From Dichetophora obliterata (lineage: Eukaryota; Arthropoda; Insecta; Diptera; Sciomyzidae): a DNA stretch of 64,000 nucleotides. Below are positions 22,281 to 32,151 of the stretch, piece after piece (within the stretch, counting starts at the first letter, position 1; the number at the start of each line of letters is the position of its first letter). The position numbers and the translations under genes are program-made. The notes under the pieces were generated by a model that worked only from the letters and a program-made list of their open reading frames with translations, was not told where the DNA came from and did no database searches. The stretch covers positions 12,537,467 through 12,601,466 of the forward strand of contig OY986436.1 in NCBI GenBank assembly GCA_963920525.1, read 5' to 3'.

Positions 22281-22975
22281 TTACCGCTTTCCGCCGACGC
22301 GAGGTGCAGACTTTTGCGATACCTTGGCGGCTTTTTGTTTAGGGGCTGTCTTCGCCTTGGGTGCAGCAGGCTGAGTGGCCTTCTTGGCAGCCTTTGTGGC
22401 GCGCTTTTGTTCTTTCGCCGCTTTAATAGCCTGATCGCGCTGTGCCTTGCGTACCTCGGGCTTCATGTTACGCTTGGCCATGATTTCCGCCAACGAAGCA
22501 CCAACAATAGCGCGTTGGAATTTTTGTGTACGGCGAGTACGCTTCTTCTGCATCTCCTCCTCAATGCCCTTGCGATGCTTGCGACGGTACAATACTGTCC
22601 ATGTAACCTTACGTGGATTGCGCTTCATCAGGTATGAACGTTCGCACTTTTTGTCGAGGAAAGTGAAGGTCTGCAAAGTAAGAACAAAATTATTAAATTG
22701 TTATACACATTGTTGTGTAAAATTCACTTCTCACCTTTCCGTCGATTTTGACCATGGTCTTGCCATGACCGGGATAGATTTTGTACCCACTGAATGCACA
22801 CAAACCGATCCTGAAAAATGAACCGATAATCAATTAGTAATTCACATAATATCACTTAAACTGAGAGCGTCAAATATTTCGAAAGTATTTTATGTTACAA
22901 CTATTGCAGTTTTCAAGCGGATGCTTTAAATTATTTTGGAATTGCATATTTTTAATTGGCAAATACGTACTTCAT
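22281..22975 (-). CDS. RpL24: 60S ribosomal protein L24
   Basis: Protein of the large ribosomal subunit, cytoplasmic. Three coding exons: 22975-22971 (only ATGAA), 22810-22735 and 22670-22281, 156 aa in total, matching the roughly 155 aa of fly RpL24. The spliced start reads [19 protein letters not shown], the conserved N-terminus. It continues through [15 protein letters not shown] and [16 protein letters not shown]. The C-terminal half is a Lys/Ala-rich tail ending GGKR. All junctions are GT-AG and stay in frame. The very short first coding exon is typical of fly ribosomal protein genes. Upstream on the minus strand is a pyrimidine-rich tract (CTCTTTTTTTCAC), consistent with the TCT-type initiator of such genes, but the start site is inferred. 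The gene looks intact. Confidence 0.97.
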
Positions 22976-23294
22976 CTTGCGCTTGTTGTAAGTGAAAAAA
23001 AGAGAGAGAGAGAAAGAAAAACCGAGCGGAAACGTACAAAAATTGACAGATGTCAGTTGCGTTTGGGTACGCTAACGTTGTGCTTGACATCTAGTGGCGA
23101 GTAGTCAAAGTGCTGAAATATAGTGGATTGGTAAACATTCACTGTAAAATTATAATAAGGGCATTCATGCAAATGATCAATAATCTATTATATGGTATAA
23201 ACCGTATAAATTTACTGTAAAATTTGTATGGCTTATCTATTACTGTGTTTCTGTAAGTTTCTGCGAGTAGAGTTTTGAACTCTCTAACAGTGGG
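22976..23294. promoter_or_regulatory. RpL24 promoter region
   Basis: This is the minus-strand 5' flank of RpL24. A GA/CT-rich tract at 22995-23015 reads as polypyrimidine on the gene strand and may be the TCT initiator or leader. Specific sites cannot be assigned further. Confidence 0.4.
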
Positions 23295-23456
23295 GCTCAC
23301 ATGGTCCTACATGTTGTCACCCATTGTAGGACAAGCCTCGTATTTGACCATTCGAACGCTCGATACAGCCGATTGACAACATGTTGTCTTGAATTCGATA
23401 TGTTTCAAATTCAAGGCCATCACACCAGGCGTGACAACATGTAGGATCATGTGTAC
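23295..23456. mobile_element. probable MITE with CCTACATGTTGTCAC ends
   Basis: The left end ACATGGTCCTACATGTTGTC and the right end (inverted) ACATGATCCTACATGTTGTC match closely. Internal copies of ACATGTTGTC point the same ways. About 160 bp, no coding content, exact edges uncertain. Confidence 0.7.
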
Positions 23457-23474
23457 TCCGATAATAGTAGAGAT

Positions 23475-23616
23475 ATTGGCCCATTATCATAGTCAAAATA
23501 AAAGTCGGCTCTAAATTTAGTTTAGCATTTTTGACAGTTTTTTTATATAATATGTTGTCAAAAAGCTTGCACTAAGTTTAGAGCCGACTTTATTTTGACT
23601 ATGATAATGGGCCATT
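23475..23616. mobile_element. GGCCCATTATCATAG foldback MITE, 136 bp, copy 1
   Basis: The element is 23478-23613, flanked by ATT on both sides. The ends GGCCCATTATCATAGTCAAA pair with an inverted copy, and the arms continue with AAAGTCGGCTCTAAA. A shorter relative is at 24358-24482. Confidence 0.9.
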
Positions 23617-23806
23617 GCCTACTACTCCTTAGCAAATGAGAACTGAAACAACCAGTTGATAATGAATGCGGTAAGTAATGTTTACTGGCGTTACATGCGA
23701 TTTGTACAAAGAAATATTAAAATGAAAATGGGTAGTTTTTATGAATTTTTTTTTAAATTTGCGTAGTTAAGTAATGTTTAGTAAAAACAATGACTAAAAT
23801 CGACTC

Positions 23807-24035
23807 TAATGCTTGGTTTTTACTATATCATTTTTATGACTACTCAAGATTTTATCACCTGAAATATCACCTTGATAAAACTCTATAACATTTTCTGCAT
23901 AGCTCCATTTAATAATTTATTTGTTTTTAATTTTCCAAGATTGCCAAATGTAGAAAAAATGTCAACATGTTGTCATTTTCAATAAGTTTGACAACAACTG
24001 ACCACTGAAAATGACATAGTAAAAACCAAGCATAA
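23807..24035. mobile_element. TGCTTGGTTTTTACTA MITE, 223 bp, TAA duplication
   Basis: The element is 23810-24032, flanked by TAA on both sides. The terminal repeat is TGCTTGGTTTTTACTAT with a one-base difference beyond it. Inner copies of ATGTTGTCA are also present. It is inserted in repeat A. Confidence 0.85.
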
Positions 24036-24354
24036 GGATTTAAAGATACAAGCAAAAATAAGTGCTGGCGTTACGTTACTAAATTTGCAAAACTCTCTGA
24101 ATTGGGCAAGACTTTTTGTATACAACTATTTTAAGAAGGGTTTAAAATAAAGTAAGTTTACTTTTGAAGTGATCAAATTAAAACATATTCTGTTTTTAAT
24201 TAGGCTTTTTGATCTGGCAATACGTTACGTTACTAACATTTCCATTGAAGTTAAATTGGGTAATTGAGTTATTGGGTAGTTAAGTAATTATGCAATTTAG
24301 TAATTTAAAAACAACTTTAATATATTTTTCTCTCATGAACTCAAACATTTTTTC

Positions 24355-24485
24355 AATGGCCCATTATCATAGTCAAAGTAAAAGTCGACTCTTAATTTAG
24401 AATAAGCATTTTTGAGTTTTTTGTTGTCAAAAAGCTTGTACTAAATTTAGAGTCGACTTTTATTTTGACTATGTTATGGGCCAAT
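24355..24485. mobile_element. GGCCCATTATCATAG foldback MITE, 125 bp, copy 2
   Basis: The element is 24358-24482, flanked by AAT on both sides. Same family as 23478-23613, with AAAGTCGACTCT in place of AAAGTCGGCTCT and the matching change in the other arm. Nested in repeat A. Confidence 0.9.
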
Positions 24486-24761
24486 ATCTTTAGCCAATGC
24501 CTTCCGTTTTTACTTAAACAAAAAACTTTACAAAGCATTTACTAAACATTACGAAAAAGAAAAACTAGATTTGTGAAACAGTGCAGACGATTTGATCATC
24601 ATCGTAAATTAATTTATGTATAAATTGCTAAAATTAATAAAATGAAAATGTTTCTCTTAGATAATAACATAAAATAATAAGTTTTAATTTTTGGTCACGG
24701 TAGAATTTTTTGTGGAAATGCATATAGTATTATAATAGTAGTAAGTAGTAGCGACAGTTCT

Positions 24762-24887
24762 AGCTGCGTTCAACAAATGTCAAATAAAATAAAGTCAAAG
24801 CGATAGCGTGCTTTGGAGATATCAAAAATGTTTTGTGTCAAAATGTTTTGTTAGTTTTCTTTTGTTTGACATATGCTGACCGCAGCT
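24762..24887. mobile_element. short AGCTGCG-ended MITE, 126 bp
   Basis: The ends AGCTGCGTTCAACAAATGTC and the inverted AGCTGCGGTCAGCATATGTC share the first seven bases with the 647-bp family. Just right of it (24890-24935) is a diverged piece of that family's interior (AAAATAGGTAGTTGTCAAGG). Confidence 0.7.
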
Positions 24888-24962
24888 AGTGCGAAAATAG
24901 GTAGTTGTCAAGGCTACCTAATAGATGGTTTTATCATGGGAATGCCCATGGTAAAATTAGAT

Positions 24963-25991
24963 AAGGTAGTGTTAGGGCGGAGAGCCGGTGACCGAAACTG
25001 TCAAAATACTCTATAGTGCTCAGTTTGCGTGAAAGCGGGTTTCTTAGGCAAGAGAGGTGAGGCAGGCGAAGTGACGTGCGCGAAATTTTACTCGCTGAAA
25101 AAGCTGTAGTGACGATTTACTGTCACGCATACTTATTTTGGGCCAATGAGAATGCAATATGAAACCAAAAATACCAAAATGGAGTTTGACAGTTATGGTC
25201 ACTAATGCTCATATTACACGATGTCCGTTTGCTCGGCGTACAAATAATTTTGTTGTTGCTGTCAATGCGAAACTGTCAAAAATTTTGGAGAATACAACAA
25301 CATCCATACAACAACCATATTAGGTGTGTTTCCGTACTCTACACTGTGTAAGATTTGTGTAACTTTTGGTAAGCGCGAACTGAAAGAGTAAAAATGAAAT
25401 TTAAGAATATTAGCAAAAGTACGAAAACAGCTTCTAGCAAGTTTCGAGCACAAAACAGCTAATTCTGACAGCAGACGAGTCAAACATAAATAGCGCTAAT
25501 TGAAATTGTCGTAATTTTGTTGGTGAAGTAAATTTTTTAAGCTATAAAATCTTTTAAGCTATGTTTTAAGTTATAAAATTACTTTAAATAATTTATTTAT
25601 AGTTAAAAATGGAAGGTGAAAAGAAACTGTAATTTGTAAATTTATTTTTAGCAGCACAATTTGTGAATATTTGTGAAAAACATAAACAAACATTTGACAT
25701 TTGCTTGTTCTTCTTGATGCTTCTTCTTATTGATGCTTGTTCTTAATTTACTCGAAGTCTTGAGGTCTAGCACGCTCTGTGCACATTCTGTGCTCGAAAG
25801 AGCGATTTTATGCTTGTTCTTCTTCTCCCATTTCTTACACAAAAAGTACGTAAACTGAAAATAGCGACTCACAAGTCACACAGTGTGAGTACAGAAACAG
25901 ACCTATTGTACAGCCAAGTGTACGCCGATCAAACGGATATCGTGTTAAGCGAGTTTAAGAAAGAGAGTACATTTAGCCTTAACACTACCTT
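24963..25991. mobile_element. possible non-autonomous DNA transposon, about 1.03 kb
   Basis: The left end AAGGTAGTGTTAGGGC and the right end (inverted) AAGGTAGTGTTAAGGC form a terminal inverted repeat. The interior has higher GC than its surroundings, several TGACAG/CTGTCA words and no recognised protein. Target duplication not clear. Confidence 0.5.
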
Positions 25992-25999
25992 GTCTAGTT

Positions 26000-27720
26000 A
26001 TACTAGTATCGCCTGTGGTCGAAATTCGACCAACTTTCTGAAATTTCAATCGTTTTTCTCATTCTGAGGCATTGACCCTGCCTTAAGAAAGTGTGTTATA
26101 CTAAGAAAATATTAAGTTTCGAGAGAAAGCAACAGTTTTTGAGATATCGTCATAACTTTTATCTCATTTTTAAGAATTTACTATTTGTAAAATAACAAAA
26201 TGTACTATAAAAAATGCTTATTGTAGGGTATCCGTAAGAGATAGCGAAAAATGTTTTTCCTACATTGTATTAATATCTAAAATTTCCTCCTACGCCATTT
26301 TCTTTCATTTTTTTATAGTTTAGGTTTTACTTCAGAAATATTTTTTCAATGCTCATATTTCAGGTCAAAGGTCACATAACTATTCGGTGAACTTCTTCTC
26401 TCTACTCTAATTTATTTTAAAAAATTATCAAAATCGGTTCAGAAACACGGAAGAACTGTTTCTCCTACGCCTATTTTTTTATTCTAGTATCGCCTGTGGC
26501 CGAAATTCGGCCAACGTTCTGAAATTTCAATCGTTTTTTTCTAGTTGTGAGGCATGACCTTGCTTTAAGAAAATGTGCTGTACTAAGAACATCTTAAGTT
26601 TCAAATTATCGCAATAATTTTGATATAAAAATAGTCTAAATTTTTTTTAAAAATATCTATAAAAACATTACCCATAAAAACTTTCGTACATCGTTATTTT
26701 TCACAATCAGGGCTTTTCATATAAAAATACGTTGTGCTGAGAAAAGATATAGTTTTCAAGATATCCCCATAACTTTGATTTCAAAATAAGGGGGATCTTT
26801 CAGAATTTACTATTTATAAGAAATTTTACCATCACAATATATATTCACATATGTTACATACAAAAATGCTTATTGTATGCTTAGATTGGTGTATATAATT
26901 ATGAAGTGGTTTGAAATATTTGAAAATTTTTTCGCAGAAATTATTTTTTAAGCTGTAGAACTTTGTAGAAAATATAAAAACAACATTTTGAAAAATTTAA
27001 TTTTCATCAAAAAAATCCTAGGGTAATGATTTTCGATGATAAACTGTTTTTTGCATTATGTGTCAAAATGAAACAATTTTTGATAAATAAATGATATGTC
27101 ATATGAAAGAGAGTGAAAAAATAAAATTTTATAAGAAAAACTGAATATTTTAGAGGTATTTTTAAAACCATAAAAAACATTGCATTGATGAGATAACGGT
27201 AAATATTTTCTTATTTCTCAATCAATTAATTGTCAATTAATTGATCTTTCAGCCAAAGAAAATTTGATGAAAATCGATTGAAAAATGGCCAAAATATTTG
27301 CTTGCAAAATCAAAACTTGAAATTTCAATCGTTTTTTTCTCATTCTGAGGCGATGAACCTTCTTCAAGGAAATAAGTTGTACTGAGAAAATCTACGTTTT
27401 TTAAGATATCTCAATAGTCTTGATGCCATTATAGCGGGAATTTTTTTACATGTTATCCAAGAAAAATATTACCAAAAAAGCTTTCGTATACCGTTATATT
27501 TCTGAACCAACGACGTTTCATACAAAAATAAGTTGTACTGAAAACATCTATAGTTTTCGAGCTAACACAATAATTTCCATGTCAAAATAACGGAAAATTT
27601 TCATAATTTGCTATTTGTAAGAAATTTCGCCATCACAATATATATTCACACTTTTAACATAAAAAATGCTTAATGTAGGGTATCCGTAAGGGATGGTGCA
27701 AAATGTCGGAAGTATTTTTT
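26000..27720 (+). repeat. three diverged copies of a CTAGTATCGCCTGTGG repeat
   Basis: Units at about 26000, 26483 and 27316 share GAAATTTCAATCGTTTTT, then CATTCTGAGGC-like text, AAGAAA(A)TGTG, TATACTAAGAAAAT and ATATC(G/C)(T/C)CATAACTTT. The first two begin with a palindrome, GGTCGAAATTCGACC at 26017-26031 and GGCCGAAATTCGGCC at 26498-26512. No protein is encoded. Family unknown. Confidence 0.7.
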
Positions 27721-28029
27721 GCACACCTTATCAATGTCTAAAATTTTCTCTTACATTATCAGCCCAATTCTGAATGATTTTTCCCGGGGAATCGGAAAAG
27801 GGAGGGAATCGTTAAAAATTCTTTTCGAGATCTCGTTTTCGTTTCGAATCGAATTCGACATCGTTTTGATGTTTATTTGGAAACTGTATATATTCAAATT
27901 GAGATTAACTTTTATTGCATTTGTTTTAAATTTTTTTATATATATTTTATTATGAAAATTAAGATATTGAATTGTAATTGAATTGAATATTTTTGTCTAT
28001 ATATTAGTTAAATTAGAGGTACATACCTC
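27721..28029. other. gene-free stretch
   Basis: AT-rich; a few GAATC/GATTC words near 27785-27865. No gene or known repeat. Confidence 0.35.
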
Positions 28030-28700
28030 TAAAAATTTACCCATTTTTTGTAACCTTATTTCTTAAGGTATAAGAAAAAATCCAGTTTGTCTAATTTACT
28101 GAGAAACTAGTAAGGAATTATCTTCGACTGGACCTCAGTTAAAATACCCCAAAGGCCGTATTTTAGTTTATTTGAAGTTTTAAAGGTTGTATTATTCTGA
28201 TGAGGTCACTTTTATAGGGCGTGCTTTTATCTAAATACTTCACATTTGAAACTCAGAGTCCTTTTTATTTATTAAGCTGATGTGCGCAATATCAAGCTGA
28301 AACTTTTTTAAATTTATAAATTTTTGCAAACTTTTAAGTCATTGCACTCATTTTTATAGAATTTAAGGAGATTTTTCCTTTTTACATAGTTACTTTGTAT
28401 GGGAGGTAGACGTGGTTTTCATTTGATTTATACAAAATTCATACTCAAAGTGCTCATATTAAAAGTTAACGCCTATGTGCACAATTTTAGTTCCTTAGAT
28501 TAATATTTGTGGAATTTAATGAGATTTTACCGTTTTGGTAAAGTCACTTTGAATGGGAGGTAGGCGTGGTTTTGATCTGATTTTGCTAATTTTCGAACTT
28601 GGTTTTTGAATAAAAAGCTTTTATATTGAATTTCGTTACGATAGCTCTTAAATTATGGCTGTTATCTGATAAAGTAAATATACCCCTTACGCATTTTTAT
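28030..28700 (+). repeat. dispersed repeat 'B', copy 1
   Basis: Shares long stretches with 52620-53110 in the same orientation, for example GGCCGTATTTTAGTTTATT, CACATTTGAAACTCA and TTTTTATTTATTAA. It contains recurring GGGAGGTAG(A/G)CGTGGTTTT words. Non-coding. Family not identified. Confidence 0.65.
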
Positions 28701-28766
28701 GTGTGTGGTGGTATAAAAATTGGAATTGAACGTTGGAAGAAATCGTATAGTTTTGTATTGGTCAGC

Positions 28767-28824
28767 CAAACATAGTCAGCCTGACTCAAACATAGTCAGC
28801 CTGACTCAAACATAGTCAGCCAGT
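28767..28824 (+). repeat. short tandem repeat, about 20-bp unit x3
   Basis: Unit CATAGTCAGCCTGACTCAAA, repeated nearly three times. Confidence 0.85.
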
Positions 28825-29374
28825 TTCAGAAAATTTCTAAATCCTTACAAAAAAAATGGTCTATACCAAATTTTATTGAACTACGACAACTCCTTATAGT
28901 TTTGAACACAGCTGAGACGTATGTTAAAATATATATATATAAAAATCTGGATTTGGGGTCAATATATTCTGTGGGGACTGGATAATAAAGGCATTGCGTT
29001 ATGTTACATATGCATAAAATTTGCTTAAAAAACTACGCAGTTGAAGAGGCATTAAATAATAATACCTATTTCTTTATGCAAATAATACCTATAGTAATAG
29101 TTTGAAAGTAACAAATAAACAAATATTTAGCTAATCAAACCCTCCAATACACTAAATCCATCATATCCAAGGACACATTTTTCCAAGTGTGTTGTTTCTA
29201 ACATTGCGCATGACTCTGCCAGGATATCTACTCCTTGATAGACATTACCAAAGTTCAAGTGTCAAATGTCAGAAAAAAGCTAAAGTGCTTTTAAAATAGA
29301 CAAAACAATTAAAAAAGAATAAACACCGTAGTTTAAATAAATTTTCTAAAAATTTTCAACATAAAGCAATAACA
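28825..29374. other. TMEM138 upstream region
   Basis: Non-coding. A short AT dinucleotide run lies near 28930. The proximal promoter and leader of TMEM138 are presumably in 29200-29374, but no core element stands out. Confidence 0.35.
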
Positions 29375-31004
29375 ATGAAACAGACTCTCAGGCGCTATTC
29401 TTTCGTCCTTTGCCTTCAGATCGCTTTTCTAATTGCCGACTTATTTTTTAATAGTTTTTCATATCTATTCTACAAGGAAAATTTGCATCGAACAATTTTA
29501 TTATTTGTGTAAGTGGATAATCAATAAAATGTATGAGGTTTTTCGAGTATGTATGTAAACAAGGACATCTCTACTATTTTCAGCACCCAGGATGTATTTA
29601 TAATCTGTCAATTTTTGTTATTTGCCTACAGCGTGCACTCGACATGCGTTTATCAGGTATACTCTTAATAACAACAATATCGACTCCTGCAAATGTCTTC
29701 AACAGGATCTCTTGATTTTCTACGAATAAAACTTTTTTGTTCATGGATAAGATTTTGTGATAAAATTGTTTACAATTTTTTTAACAAAAGTCTATTCGTT
29801 TATAGGTTGGTGCCTCGCACGTTATTCTACGTAACTGCAAACTTTTCCTGTTCATCATGTTGACATACTTTCTACTCTCGGCTACGCAGCATTTCTGGAT
29901 CATCTATAGATGTTTATGGTCGGTTCCGGCATTTAAAAAGTGGCCCGCCACACTGTCGGTATTAGCTATGGTACAGCGTTTGGGTTAGTACCATTATTGC
30001 AGTGTTTTTATGAGCCTTTGTTGTTTCTGGAGGAAGCGACGTTTAAAAGAATTAGTTTAGGATTAATAGCTTTTGGAGTATTTCAGATTGGAATTGGTGT
30101 TTGTGTTATGGAATGCGAAATATGCTACCCGTTTAGTTACAGTGTAGAGATATCAGCCGGCATGTTGAGCCCGAAATTATAAACTACTTTTAGGAGTATC
30201 AAAACCACACATCCTTTTTGTGTGGTATTTTTTACGATTTTTAGAAAACTTCTTAAACTGCATTTGGTGTATCAAATACACTATATTGTAGTACTTTTTG
30301 AACAAATTTTTTCTCAAGAATTTGTACACTACTTTTAGTGTTCCAAGCACTTCTTTGAGTATATAAAATTTAATACTTTCTGTGTGGTATTCTTAACACT
30401 TTTTAGACAAATTTATTAACTACTTTTGGTGTACCGAAAGATTTTTTGGATGAGTTCTTTATACACATGATAGAGTTGATACTCAAAAACGTATTGTATA
30501 ATTTGTCTTAAAAGAGTGAAAAATATAAAAAGTAGATACTCCAAAGAGTAGAGTTTAAATTTGTAAAAATTGTTTAAAAAAAACTATAACTGTAAAAACT
30601 ATAGTCTTTTTAATACTTAAACGATTTTAGTACATATGCATATGAAGTTTGTAATAAGAGAAGTATTTTTCTTAAGGCAGTATTCTAGTGCAGAAAATTT
30701 AAAAAAATCAAAAAATAATTTAGGAATTAACAAAAAAATTTAGGTTTTTTTTAATATACCAGAATGTGATAATTATTGCACTTATTTTTTAATTTTCTAT
30801 ACCCCGAATCAAAATAAATCATAATTTATAAAAACTAGCCACTAATAGTAACATAACATATATCATACGCTGATGTAAATTATGTTCTTTTCTACAGTTT
30901 CCATCATGTACTACTACACATACAAACGCACCGCATTGAGCATTACAAATCCACGTTACAATGAGGACAGCATAGATTGGATTGCCGACCAATTGAAGAA
31001 TTAG
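29375..31004 (+). CDS. TMEM138: transmembrane protein 138 (TMEM138)
   Basis: Small four-pass membrane protein. In vertebrates it is required for ciliogenesis, and mutations cause Joubert syndrome. Four exons (29375-29508, 29584-29656, 29806-29983, 30898-31004) give 163 aa; human TMEM138 is 162 aa. All introns are GT-AG and the phases agree. The start is MKQTLRRYSFVLCLQIAFLI with DLFFNSFSYLF, matching the human SLVLSLQFLL...DLFVNSFSEL. Exon 2 reads TQDVFIICQFLLFAYSV, exon 3 holds LLSATQHFWIIYR and ends VQRL, and exon 4 gives YYYTYKRTALSITNPRYNED, aligning with [20 protein letters not shown]. Hydrophobic segments lie in exons 1, 2 and 3 and at the exon 3/4 join. Without exon 4 the frame after VQRL would look broken. 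It is convergent with STK11IP. Confidence 0.93.
29984..30897 (+). other. TMEM138 intron 3 with degenerate local repeats
   Basis: A 914-bp intron, far larger than the other two (75 and 149 bp). Between about 30180 and 30560 a degenerate unit recurs (AAACTACTTTTAGGAGTATC, ACTACTTTTAGTGTTCCAAG, AACTACTTTTGGTGTACC). No gene inside. Confidence 0.7.
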
Positions 31005-32151
31005 AATAACACTTTGTATGAAAAAAATTACGTTAAGCACAAAAGTAGGGCTTTAAACTTATACTCAATATTAAATATTTTATTAGTTTTCTTTGCCAGT
31101 AGCTGTTGAATGAAAAAATTCTCTACCTAATATTCTGTGACATAATACTGATAAAAACTACTTCAAATTAAATTGTTTTGTGGAAATTTGTTTATTTAAT
31201 TGTTAATGTATAATTCTTTATAAGGTTACATATGTTATTATCTTAGCTTCAACTCAAACTATATTTCATATTATCATATATGAACTTATTGTCTAGCCTA
31301 GGGTTTAAATCAAATAGAAATATACATTAATAATATAAAAGAAGAATTAAATGTTTAAGTGTTTTAGCAACGCATAAAAGAATAAGAAAAAAATTGTTAA
31401 AATATTATTTGTATAATAAAATGGTGTAGAACTAAAATGAAAATAATACAAAAATAAAACTTATTAAAACTATGCATATATATAATATATATGTTTATGT
31501 TTTTTATATAATTTCCTATTTCGAATTTATTTGCGAATAAAATAAATAAACTCTATTTCTGTGTAAATATTGCAATCCAATTCAAATAAATTTCTTTATT
31601 ATAAATTATTTTTTTTTCAATATTTTGTTATAATTCGATTAAAGGTCTCAGCATCAATATTATATTTTATTATACATAAGTTGTCAGGTAATCGTCTATA
31701 TGGCTTCAGTTAAGAATGCACTTAAATTAATATCGTTGCATACTGTTAATAGAACAGTTTAAGAATGATGAATATATGAATTATTTAATCTATGCATCTT
31801 AGAAATTTAAACTATAAGTGAATAAATGTTTCATTCACATGAAGTATTTGCATTGTGCGTGAATGAAACTATGTAGTTATTACTTCTCCTAAATTATATC
31901 TAAAAGATTTCGCACTACATATTATATATATGTATATATATATATATAAAATTTCTGACACATAAGATATAAATATGATATATCTGATTTCCTACTATTT
32001 TGTTGTACAAATTTTAAAGCAAGTCGCCATTGTATTAATGCCACTTTCAAAACAGGCTTGTTTTCGGTTTATTTTTCTACTTTCAATAATTTATCGTACT
32101 TAAGGATATGTGATTTTTTGCAAATTTTTCTTCACGAACTTACAAGCTATA
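31005..32151. other. convergent intergenic region
   Basis: Very AT-rich 3' flanks of TMEM138 (plus) and STK11IP (minus). Several AATAAA words occur on the plus strand between about 31450 and 31590. An ATATATGTATATATAT tract lies at about 31920-31948. Confidence 0.4.
32068..32073 (-). terminator. probable STK11IP poly(A) signal
   Basis: AATAAA on the minus strand, about 80 bases beyond the STK11IP stop codon (32152-32154). Confidence 0.55.

Larger units (their letters stand above)
23690..24735 (-). mobile_element. repeat 'A', copy 2, with two nested MITEs
   Basis: An inverted, diverged copy of 8011-8690. Shared landmarks are GTGCTGGCGTTACGTTAC, GGGCAAGACTTTTTGTATAC and GAAACAGTGCAGACGA. It is longer because it holds the MITEs at 23810-24032 and 24358-24482, both absent from copy 1. 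Confidence 0.75.

Noticed and set aside
29940..30182. Open frame continuing from TMEM138 exon 3 in another frame
   Set aside because: It is intron sequence: the donor at 29984 and exon 4 at 30898 give the conserved TMEM138 C-terminus, while this frame matches nothing.
30819..31040. Minus-strand open frame over TMEM138 exon 4
   Set aside because: Shadow of the plus-strand coding exon.
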